A stretch of 5,574 bases of DNA. Origin: Clostridiales bacterium DTU092 (GTDB lineage Bacteria > Bacillota > Clostridia > Caldicoprobacterales > Caldicoprobacteraceae). Shown piece by piece: positions 1-5,101 of the stretch. Position 1 is the first letter of the stretch. Every line of letters starts with the position of its first letter. A program made the translations under genes and the position numbers. The notes beneath the pieces are model-generated. The model saw only the letters and a program-made list of their open reading frames with translations. It searched no databases and had not been told where the DNA came from. The DNA lies in the NCBI GenBank assembly GCA_001513505.1, contig LFTM01000273.1, positions 1-5,574 of the forward strand, written 5' to 3'.

Positions 1-236
1 CCGAAATAACCGCAGATGAGTTCAGAGAGAATTCAAACATACTGGACCTGCTGCACAGCGTAGGGTTTATTCCCTCCAAAGGCGAGGGGCGGCGTCTGAT
101 TACCCAGGGCGGACTCTATGTAAACGATGAGAGGGTAGAGAGTATAGAACATCAGCTTACCCGGGAGGATCTGCGGAATGGCAGCCTGCTTGTACGCAGA
201 GGTAAAAAGACATACCATCGCATAGTGGTAAAATAG
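1..236 (+). CDS. tyrS: Tyrosyl-tRNA synthetase, C-terminal S4 domain (5'-truncated)
   Basis: The frame is open from the window edge (first full codon at 3) to TAG at 234-236, giving 77 residues. These match the end of bacterial TyrRS, the cytoplasmic enzyme that charges tRNA-Tyr with tyrosine. The visible part is the S4 RNA-binding domain: a helix with NILDLLHSVGFIPSKGEGRRLI, then QGGLYVNDERV, then the terminal RNGSLLVRRGKKTYHRIVV strand. In TyrRS this domain contacts the variable arm of tRNA-Tyr. The catalytic Rossmann domain with its HIGH and KMSKS motifs lies outside the window. S4 domains also occur in other proteins, but the QGG-YVN block and the RRGKK-YHRI ending are characteristic of TyrRS. 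A strong terminator follows 27 bases after the stop. Nothing looks degraded. Confidence 0.9.
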   Translation, partial: EITADEFRENSNILDLLHSVGFIPSKGEGRRLITQGGLYVNDERVESIEHQLTREDLRNGSLLVRRGKKTYHRIVVK

Positions 237-263
237 ATTTATCTTCATCTGCAATAAAAAATT

Positions 264-298
264 AAGTCGGGGCTATTTGCCCCGACTTTTTGTTTTTT
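264..298. terminator. Bidirectional intrinsic terminator between convergent genes
   Basis: A perfect 10-bp stem (264-273 with 279-288, AAGTCGGGGC / GCCCCGACTT) encloses a 5-nt loop. On the plus strand it runs into T-rich sequence at 287-298, and on the minus strand into the T-run complementary to the A-run at 255-260. It lies between the tyrS stop at 236 and the end of the minus-strand peptidase gene at 300. It should therefore stop transcription in both directions. Confidence 0.92.
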
Positions 299-299
299 C

Positions 300-998
300 C
301 TAATCGTTTCTTCTGCCAAAGGCCCCTGAAATCAGCATAAGTCTGAGCAGCTGCAACACAGCTGTCAAAGTGGCAGCAACATAGGTAAGAGCGGCAGCAT
401 TAAGTACTTTACGGGTATGCGGCGTTTCTTCTCTGCTGAGATAACCGCCTACTTCCAGTGCTTCGATAGCCCGGCTGCTGGCATTGTATTCAACAGGAAG
501 GGTTACAAGCTGGAATAAAACTGCTGCGCTGAATGCTATAACCCCTATTTTTGCCAGATTGGGAGCACCTAAAAGCAAACCTAAAAACAACAAGGGAAAA
601 GCCAGCTGTGAACCTATTGTAGCGATAGGTACGATGGCGGTACGTATGTTGAAGGGAATATACCCGTATTGATGCTGTATCACATGACCGGCTTCATGGG
701 CTGCTACTCCCAATGCTGCAAGAGAACTTGAGTTGTACACATGGGGTGAAAGCCTCAACACTTTGTTGCGAGGATCATAATGATCGGTCAGCATTCCACG
801 AGTCTGCTCAATTCTTACATCATATATCCGGTTATCGTGAAGGATCTCCCTGGCTACCTCGGCACCAGTAAGGCCGCTGCGAGCACCAATCCTTGAGTAT
901 CTGGCGAAAGTATTCTGCACCTTGAACTGAGCGTACATGGCCAGGAAGATAGCCGGCAGAAGTAATATCATAGTAGGATCATACCAGAAAAACGGCAT
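300..998 (-). CDS. YugP-type membrane zinc metallopeptidase
   Basis: This 232-residue protein matches the Zn_peptidase_2 (YugP) family in length and motifs. The zinc-binding, catalytic HEAGH motif is at residues 101-105, inside LGVAAHEAGHVIQHQ. A second conserved block, LPVEYNASSRA (167-177), probably supplies the third ligand, Glu170. Hydrophobic segments suit membrane spans at about 9-25, 118-144, 148-168 and 201-223, so it is an integral membrane protein. The stretch VRIEQTRGMLTDHYDPRNKVLRLSPHVY (61-88) is the typical family core. The ATG at 996-998 is preceded on the minus strand by AAAGGAG (1008-1014) at 9 nt, which supports this start. It appears monocistronic, with its own promoter about 200 nt upstream and a shared terminator downstream. 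Physiological substrates of this family are not well established. The family call is firm and the function is open. Confidence 0.92.
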   Translation of the reverse strand: MPFFWYDPTMILLLPAIFLAMYAQFKVQNTFARYSRIGARSGLTGAEVAREILHDNRIYDVRIEQTRGMLTDHYDPRNKVLRLSPHVYNSSSLAALGVAAHEAGHVIQHQYGYIPFNIRTAIVPIATIGSQLAFPLLFLGLLLGAPNLAKIGVIAFSAAVLFQLVTLPVEYNASSRAIEALEVGGYLSREETPHTRKVLNAAALTYVAATLTAVLQLLRLMLISGAFGRRND

Positions 999-1069
999 AT
1001 ATTTCAGCTCCTTTCGATGCGTAATTTACTATGATCAATTTACATTTAAGTTTCTCAAAGCTTTATTTA

Positions 1070-1144
1070 TCAATATATTGATGACCTTGGCAATCATCCA
1101 TTAAATGAATGGGTTAAACGGATGGCAGGTTGTCAATATATTGT
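1070..1144. repeat. Imperfect ~73-bp palindrome with self-palindromic arms
   Basis: Positions 1071-1087 (CAATATATTGATGACCT) are the reverse complement of 1127-1143 at 15 of 17 bases. Inner stems continue with CATCC (1095-1099) against GGATG (1120-1124). The outer arm is itself palindromic (TCAATATATTGA, 1070-1081), so TCAATATATTG also appears as a direct repeat at 1133-1143. It lies within the predicted leader of the minus-strand peptidase mRNA. It could be an RNA hairpin, a pair of operator sites or a remnant of a small palindromic repeat. No T-run follows the hairpin on the minus strand, so it does not look like a standard attenuator. Confidence 0.55.
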
Positions 1145-1172
1145 TTACTGAGTATTTTTATAATTTTGATTA

Positions 1173-1191
1173 AGTGGATAAAATCTCCACT
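1173..1191 (-). promoter_or_regulatory. Short stem-loop at the predicted 5' end of the peptidase mRNA
   Basis: AGTGGA (1173-1178) and TCCACT (1186-1191) form a perfect 6-bp stem with a 7-nt loop. It falls within the first ~25 nt of the predicted minus-strand transcript. A hairpin so close to the 5' end often protects mRNA from 5' decay. That role is inferred from position only. Confidence 0.4.
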
Positions 1192-1204
1192 GCTTTCTAT
1201 AAAA

Positions 1205-1233
1205 ATATTATCATATCCGCAAACAAAAGTCAA
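1205..1233 (-). promoter_or_regulatory. SigA-type promoter for the YugP-type peptidase gene
   Basis: Read on the minus strand, TTGACT (1228-1233) is separated by 17 bp from TAATAT (1205-1210). A TG one base upstream of the -10 gives an extended -10 (TGATAATAT). Transcription would start near 1198, leaving a leader of about 200 nt before the ATG at 998. The leader contains the hairpins at 1173-1191 and 1071-1143. Confidence 0.7.
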
Positions 1234-1452
1234 TAAAGGTCAAACATTTTTTAAGGCTTTTGTTTAGTATGGCTGATATATTTTATATATATTATGTTTA
1301 TTTATATTTCACCATTATTTCGCATATAGTACACATGTACAAATCTTTGAGAATATCATGGAAGCTGCCTTGAACTTCTGTGAGTGGGATAATATTCTTC
1401 AGCATTATTATGTAAATTGCAGAATACTATGGAAATCATCTTGTGAAAAGGC

Positions 1453-1548
1453 CTAGAACCTGTTAACGAAGCGGAAGATAGCCGGAACCAATGTCTGAGT
1501 GTAAGCGAGTTTGATGAAGGGACCGGAGCAAGTGTTACAGGTTCTTAG
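1453..1548. repeat. Structured ~95-bp element with inverted termini (function unknown)
   Basis: AGAACCTGT at 1455-1463 is the exact inverse complement of ACAGGTTCT at 1537-1545. Pairing continues inward for three more pairs past a single bulged T (1465-1467 with 1534-1536) and outward by two pairs (1453-1454 with 1547-1548). The interior contains CCGG (1482-1485) able to pair with CCGG (1523-1526), near CC/GG at 1488-1489 and 1519-1520, which suggests a second nested stem. The block is clearly GC-richer than its AT-rich surroundings. It encodes no evident protein and has no T-run after it. Candidates are a small palindromic repeat or MITE-like element, or a small structured RNA. I do not recognise it as a known riboswitch or RNA class. 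Confidence 0.5.
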
Positions 1549-1551
1549 CTT

Positions 1552-1561
1552 TGGAGCTCCA
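1552..1561. repeat. 10-bp perfect palindrome TGGAGCTCCA
   Basis: This perfect palindrome sits four bases after the right end of the structured element at 1453-1548. It may belong to that element or be a protein-binding site. The sequence alone does not decide. Confidence 0.3.
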
Positions 1562-1637
1562 GCGGTTGAAATAATATTCTTCGGATATTTTCTTCATTTT
1601 AAAAATCTTGAGATACACTCGAGAAACAAGGTTTTGC

Positions 1638-1667
1638 TTGATAACAGGGCACAAAAAATGATAAAAT
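1638..1667 (+). promoter_or_regulatory. SigA-type promoter for the lemA operon
   Basis: TTGATA (1638-1643) is followed after 18 bp by TAAAAT (1662-1667). A TG one base before the -10 gives an extended -10 (TGATAAAAT). Transcription would start near 1674, with a leader of about 80 nt before the lemA ATG. No better candidate is visible closer to the gene. Confidence 0.55.
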
Positions 1668-1744
1668 TATATGGGCTTTAATTCTACCGATGATAATTAA
1701 TAACTGCAGGACATCATAGGATGCTATGAATTTATTATATTTTT

Positions 1745-1750
1745 GGGGGT
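1745..1750 (+). promoter_or_regulatory. lemA ribosome binding site (GGGGGT)
   Basis: GGGGGT lies 6 nt before the ATG at 1757. It differs from the ideal GGAGGT only by A to G, which leaves one G-U wobble with the 16S anti-Shine-Dalgarno sequence. It supports the chosen lemA start. Confidence 0.65.
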
Positions 1751-1756
1751 TAAGCC

Positions 1757-2332
1757 ATGAAAAAATCAACAAAGATTGTTGTGGGTATAGTTATTGTATT
1801 TGTATTATTGCTTGTATGGGTAATAAGCAGCTATAACGGGCTGGTGGCTAAAAACGAAACGGTAGAAACAGCCTGGAGTCAGATAGACAACCAACTTCAG
1901 AGACGTAACGATCTTATACCTAATCTGGTAGCCACAGTCAAGCAGTATGCTGCACATGAGTCAGAGGTTTTTGCTCAGGTGTCTGAGGCCAGATCCAAGC
2001 TGGCAGGAGCAACTACTGTCGAAGATGTTGCGCAGGCCGATGCCGAAGTTACAAGCGCCTTGTCACGGTTACTTGCCATAGTTGAGAATTATCCTGAGCT
2101 TAAAGCCAATGAGAATTTTATTCAGCTGCAGGATGAGCTGGCGGGAACCGAAAACAGGATTGCGGTTGCAAGGAGAGATTATAACGAAGCGGCACGCAGC
2201 TATAATACGACAATCAGAAGATTTCCAACAAACATCATTGCCGGTATGTTTGGGTTTGAAAGAGCACAATATTTTGAAGCATCTGAAGATGCCCGTCAAG
2301 CTCCTGACGTGGGTGACCTGTTTGAAGATTAA
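1757..2332 (+). CDS. lemA: LemA family protein
   Basis: At 191 residues this is a full-length LemA family protein. A hydrophobic membrane segment at about residues 7-24 leads into the long helical domain. The family signature is clear: ETAWSQIDNQLQRRNDLIPNL (37-57, written in two parts ETAWSQIDNQ and LQRRNDLIPNL) continues into VKQYAAHESEVF. The C-terminal half has DYNEAARSYNTTIRRFPTNI (141-160), then the FGFERAQYFEA block (166-176) and the acidic end DVGDLFED. The predicted topology is a short N-terminal stretch, one span and a mostly helical body. The biochemical role of LemA is not settled. LemA genes often sit beside TPM-domain genes, as here: the next gene starts within 17 bases of the stop. 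It is the first gene of a likely three-gene operon. Confidence 0.96.
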   Translation: MKKSTKIVVGIVIVFVLLLVWVISSYNGLVAKNETVETAWSQIDNQLQRRNDLIPNLVATVKQYAAHESEVFAQVSEARSKLAGATTVEDVAQADAEVTSALSRLLAIVENYPELKANENFIQLQDELAGTENRIAVARRDYNEAARSYNTTIRRFPTNIIAGMFGFERAQYFEASEDARQAPDVGDLFED

Positions 2333-2334
2333 AT

Positions 2335-2340
2335 AAGGTG
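2335..2340 (+). promoter_or_regulatory. Ribosome binding site deciding the TPM gene start
   Basis: AAGGTG lies 9 nt before ATG 2350. It is too close to ATG 2344 (3 nt), and it contains the alternative GTG codon at 2338 itself. This spacing favours ATG 2350. Nothing resembling a Shine-Dalgarno sequence precedes the GTG at 2338. Confidence 0.55.
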
Positions 2341-2349
2341 CTGATGAAT

Positions 2350-3153
2350 ATGAAACGCATCAAATATGTTAAGCTAACCGTATTACTCTGTGTTGTTACG
2401 CTTTTGCTTACTGCCTGTTTGGTAATCGAAGACTATCCGGAGCCAACCGATGCTTTTTATGTAAACGATTTTGCAGATATACTGGATTCAGAGGCTCAAA
2501 ACCATATTCAGGCAGTAGCTAAAGAGCTGGAAGATGTCACCACAGCACAGGTGGTTGTAGTTACCATGGACGGGATCGGCGGTGATTCCCTTGAGGAATA
2601 TACCCTGGAACTGTTCAGGCAATGGGGGATTGGTCAAAAGGACAAGGACAACGGTGTCTTAATATTTGTGGATGTGGAAGGACGTCAATCAAGGATTGAG
2701 GTGGGTTATGGTCTTGAAGGGGTGCTCACCGATGGGAAAACCGGCAGAATACAGGACCGGTATATGATACCTCATTTCCGGAATGGTGAATACGGTCAGG
2801 GGATAGTTGCAGGATTTAATGTAATAGTCAACGAAATATATAAGGAATACGGTTATACCGATAGGTTAATCGAAGACGGCAATCTGGCTGAAGGTGGAAT
2901 ACTGCCTGAAGAGGAAGCTGAGGATGAAGACGATTTAACTCCCTTTATAATTGCTATTGTAATAATGGCAGCGCTATTAATTTTGGATTTCTCTTTGTTT
3001 AAGGGGGCAATAACCATGGCGATCCTCCGTTCCTCAACAAGAAACAGGCGGGGAGGGTTCTTTGGCCACCATGGAGGAAGCGGATTTGGTGGCGGCAGCT
3101 TCGGTGGTGGTGGAGGCAGTGCCGGTGGCGGAGGCAGCTCCAGAAGCTGGTGA
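2350..3153 (+). CDS. TPM-domain membrane protein (YgcG-like) with lipobox and Gly-rich tail
   Basis: From ATG 2350 the product has 267 residues; an in-frame GTG at 2338 would add four. The N-terminus is a signal peptide ending in LLLTAC, a good lipobox with Cys23 as the likely lipidated residue. The TPM (TLP18.3/Psb32/MOLO-1) domain spans about 35-157. It has YVNDFADILD (37-46), the strand TAQVVVVTMDG, the block DKDNGVLIFVDVEGRQSRIEVGYGLEG (98-124), and the terminal YMIPHFRNGEYGQGIVAGF. An acidic linker (187-195, EEEAEDEDD) precedes a membrane span at about 199-217. The tail is Gly/Ser-rich (about 235-263) and ends in SRSW, typical of this family. It sits in one operon with lemA upstream, the usual pairing, and with the Ig-like gene 69 bases downstream. 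Its molecular function is uncertain. Confidence 0.93.
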   Translation: MKRIKYVKLTVLLCVVTLLLTACLVIEDYPEPTDAFYVNDFADILDSEAQNHIQAVAKELEDVTTAQVVVVTMDGIGGDSLEEYTLELFRQWGIGQKDKDNGVLIFVDVEGRQSRIEVGYGLEGVLTDGKTGRIQDRYMIPHFRNGEYGQGIVAGFNVIVNEIYKEYGYTDRLIEDGNLAEGGILPEEEAEDEDDLTPFIIAIVIMAALLILDFSLFKGAITMAILRSSTRNRRGGFFGHHGGSGFGGGSFGGGGGSAGGGGSSRSW

Positions 3154-3207
3154 TAAGGATATAGACTTGAAATAAAAAAGAAAACATGCAATAAACATGA
3201 AAGCATG

Positions 3208-3215
3208 GGTGGAGG
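3208..3215 (+). promoter_or_regulatory. Ribosome binding site deciding the Ig-like gene start
   Basis: GGTGGAGG, with GGAGG at 3211-3215, lies 7 nt before ATG 3223. An in-frame ATG at 3205 would place this strong site inside the coding sequence as a Gly/Arg-rich leader. ATG 3223 is therefore the better start. Confidence 0.75.
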
Positions 3216-3222
3216 GAGAAGA

Positions 3223-5088
3223 ATGCAAAAAAGGCATTATATTATATTTTTTCTTGTACTGATGATGCTTTTTCAAATGGTGAATACCGATAATATAACT
3301 TTAGCCCAAAGTCAGATAAAGCTGACGGCAGGCCTGGGTACATATCCAATAAGGCCCGGGGAACCGTTTGATATTGTTTATAATATTACCAACTCTACTG
3401 ACAGGGCTATTAGTGTCAATATATATCAGGAACTGTACAGCAGTGACAATCGTCCTGTTCCCGGTTCCAGTATAACCATTTCAAGTTCTGAACTCATACA
3501 ACCGGGGAAACACCAGAGTATATCCAGCGCGGGTGACTATGATGCAATAGACGGTTATGTTAAGTATTCGGTGGAATATGCAGAGGAAGGACAGAATGAA
3601 TGGAAAAAGTTGGGCGAGGGTACAATTAACATTGTCAATATGGATCTTAGTGTAAGCTACAAAGTTAATGTTCCCGGCAAGGTAAAAAAGAATGATGAGG
3701 TTCAGTACACTGCTGTAGTAGAATCTGACTCCAATGTAGCCATATCGGATATCATAGTGATAGACAGTCAGATGGGCGAGTTGGGAAGGATCTCCAGATT
3801 GGAACCCGGTGACGGGAAGACGCTCACCAAGTATTTCAGACCCCAAGCTACTACCGAAAGTTATCTTATACTGAGATATAAAGATCCTATGGGAGTAAGA
3901 GGGGAGATAACGCAGGAATTTCCCAATGCAAAGGTTAAGGTTCAGGTTCAGGAGCAAGAGCCGGTGTACTCCCTGGAATTGTCAGGAAGTGTGGATAAAT
4001 CATTTATCACCTCTGAAGAAGAGGTGACCATAAAGCTGCGGATTAAGAACTCCGGTAATGTGGCTTTGAATAATGTACAGTGTACCGATTGGAACGGCAA
4101 TGTGTTTTTTGAGATTGTTTCACTGGCTCCGGGGCAGGAGACCACAGCCGAGTATAAAGCAAGGGTTAGTCCCGATAAGGAATATAAGATAATATGCAGC
4201 GGGACTCCTGAAGATGGTGCTGAAAAAGTAAATGCTGCCTATAATATTATGATAAAAAAAGCTGAGGCCAATATCGATATTAAGAGAGAATTCGAGCCTC
4301 AGGAGATAGCTCCCGGAGATACGGTAACGCTGAATTATACTATCATAAATTCAGGAAATGTTACATTGGTGAATGGTGTGGTAGAAGAGCCTGAACTTGG
4401 AAATGTTTCTTCATTTGATAAATTGGAACCCGGTGAGGAGAAAACATTCTCCGTTCAGGCAGAAATGGATGAGGATGGAATCATAAGCAAAACCGTTGTA
4501 ACGGCAAAGGATCCGGATACCGGGGAGACTTACCGTTTTGAGGCCGATGAGTTGCTCATTCCTGTCGCTGGAGGTGGTCAGAATGTTCATCTGTCCATTG
4601 ATGTTACCTTTGATCCCCCCAGCCTTGAAGAGGCAGGAGCGGTTGAAGTCATATGTACTGTAATAAATGACGGTGATATTGAACTCAATAATATAGAGGT
4701 TTTTATCAAAGAAAGAGATATCCCTATGGGAAGCGTACTGACACTTAGTCCCGGTCAGGAAGAAACTTTCAGACTTCCTCAGCTTGGAGTTGAGGAGACA
4801 GAGAGTTTTACCATAGTGGTGAAGGCTGAAGATCAAGAGGGTAACGATTATGAGTTTACCAGTGAGCCTTTTGAAATTGTTGTGGGACTTGAAGGGCTTG
4901 ATGATGAGGAAGATGCCGGCAGCCGGGGCAGAGTTGCTGTACTCAGGACGATATTGATAGTGATCATACTTTTAATTATATTAACAGCCGGTGCCCTGCT
5001 ATATGTATTAAGGGATTCAATACCTTTCTTCCAAAAGTTCCGAAAGAGAAGAACTCTGAAGAATAAAGCTCCTTCCAGCAGGAGTTAG
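3223..5088 (+). CDS. Secreted, C-terminally anchored multi-repeat Ig-like (CARDB/NEW3-like) protein
   Basis: The product has 621 residues from ATG 3223. A signal peptide (basic MQKRH, hydrophobic core 6-20) probably ends near TLA-QS (27-30). About five beta-sandwich repeats follow, at roughly 32-138, 142-235, 249-345, 350-450 and 455-554. The last three share a clear pattern, I-NSGNV-L-N (NSGNVALNN, NSGNVTLVN, NDGDIELNN), with L-PG--(E)T loops at about 193, 301, 401 and 508 in repeats 2-5. This pattern is typical of CARDB, NEW3 and DUF11-type Ig-like domains, which act as adhesion or spacer modules. An acidic linker (LDDEED) precedes one membrane span (about 572-596), and the tail is basic (KFRKRRTLKNK). 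The topology is thus an extracellular rod with a short cytoplasmic tail. It has no catalytic motif or LPXTG sorting signal. Its partner is unknown; the neighbourhood suggests joint work with LemA and TPM proteins. Confidence 0.85.
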   Translation: MQKRHYIIFFLVLMMLFQMVNTDNITLAQSQIKLTAGLGTYPIRPGEPFDIVYNITNSTDRAISVNIYQELYSSDNRPVPGSSITISSSELIQPGKHQSISSAGDYDAIDGYVKYSVEYAEEGQNEWKKLGEGTINIVNMDLSVSYKVNVPGKVKKNDEVQYTAVVESDSNVAISDIIVIDSQMGELGRISRLEPGDGKTLTKYFRPQATTESYLILRYKDPMGVRGEITQEFPNAKVKVQVQEQEPVYSLELSGSVDKSFITSEEEVTIKLRIKNSGNVALNNVQCTDWNGNVFFEIVSLAPGQETTAEYKARVSPDKEYKIICSGTPEDGAEKVNAAYNIMIKKAEANIDIKREFEPQEIAPGDTVTLNYTIINSGNVTLVNGVVEEPELGNVSSFDKLEPGEEKTFSVQAEMDEDGIISKTVVTAKDPDTGETYRFEADELLIPVAGGGQNVHLSIDVTFDPPSLEEAGAVEVICTVINDGDIELNNIEVFIKERDIPMGSVLTLSPGQEETFRLPQLGVEETESFTIVVKAEDQEGNDYEFTSEPFEIVVGLEGLDDEEDAGSRGRVAVLRTILIVIILLIILTAGALLYVLRDSIPFFQKFRKRRTLKNKAPSSRS

Positions 5089-5101
5089 TCCTTATATTTT
5101 T
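5067..5101 (+). terminator. Weak hairpin at the end of the Ig-like gene, possible terminator
   Basis: CTCCT (5069-5073) pairs with AGGAG (5080-5084), with two more weak outer pairs (5067-5068 with 5085-5086). It overlaps the stop codon and is followed, after a gap, by a short T-run at 5097-5101. The T-run is too far from the stem for a classic intrinsic terminator. It is the only candidate at this convergent junction. Confidence 0.25.

Larger units (their letters stand above)
999..1756. other. Gene-free divergent intergenic region (758 bp)
   Basis: The spacer lies between the divergently transcribed peptidase gene and lemA. It is very AT-rich except for a GC-richer island at about 1451-1562. 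No open frame here has both a ribosome binding site and recognisable protein character. It holds the minus-strand promoter and hairpin-rich leader (999-1233), an AT-rich low-complexity tract (about 1276-1310), a structured element with inverted ends (1453-1548) and the plus-strand lemA promoter (1638-1667). Its length is unusual for a compact bacterial chromosome, and the features listed separately do not fully explain it. Confidence 0.8.

Noticed and set aside
33..254. Minus-strand open frame opposite the tyrS 3' end
   Set aside because: The plus frame matches the TyrRS S4 domain residue by residue. The minus frame has no recognisable protein features and runs through the intergenic spacer.
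1358..1456. Possible 32-codon plus-strand small ORF (MEAALNFCEW...)
   Set aside because: No ribosome binding site precedes it, its composition is not protein-like in a convincing way, and its stop lies in the end of the structured element. It is most likely chance.
1453..1548. Structured element as a lemA riboswitch or attenuator
   Set aside because: It lies upstream of the best lemA promoter (1638-1667) and has no T-run or anti-terminator arrangement, so it is unlikely to be in the lemA leader.
999..1756. CRISPR array
   Set aside because: Repeats here are short, imperfect and not regularly spaced, and no cas gene is present.
3164..3205. Separate promoter before the Ig-like gene (TTGAAA with AT-rich downstream)
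   Set aside because: No acceptable -10 occurs at 16-18 bp spacing, only AATAAA/ATAAAC-like sequence in an A-rich tract. Read-through from the TPM gene is more likely.
3205..3222. Upstream ATG for the Ig-like gene
   Set aside because: Starting there would bury the strong GGTGGAGG site within the coding region and add a Gly/Arg stretch before the signal peptide. ATG 3223 is better supported.
2853..3276. Proline- and histidine-rich minus-strand frames
   Set aside because: They are the complement of the Gly/Ser-rich TPM tail, which creates long stop-free antisense frames.
3481..4836. Long minus-strand frames inside the Ig-like gene
   Set aside because: The plus-strand frame has a signal peptide, repeated Ig-like motifs and a membrane anchor. 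The antisense frames show no coherent domain or ribosome binding site.
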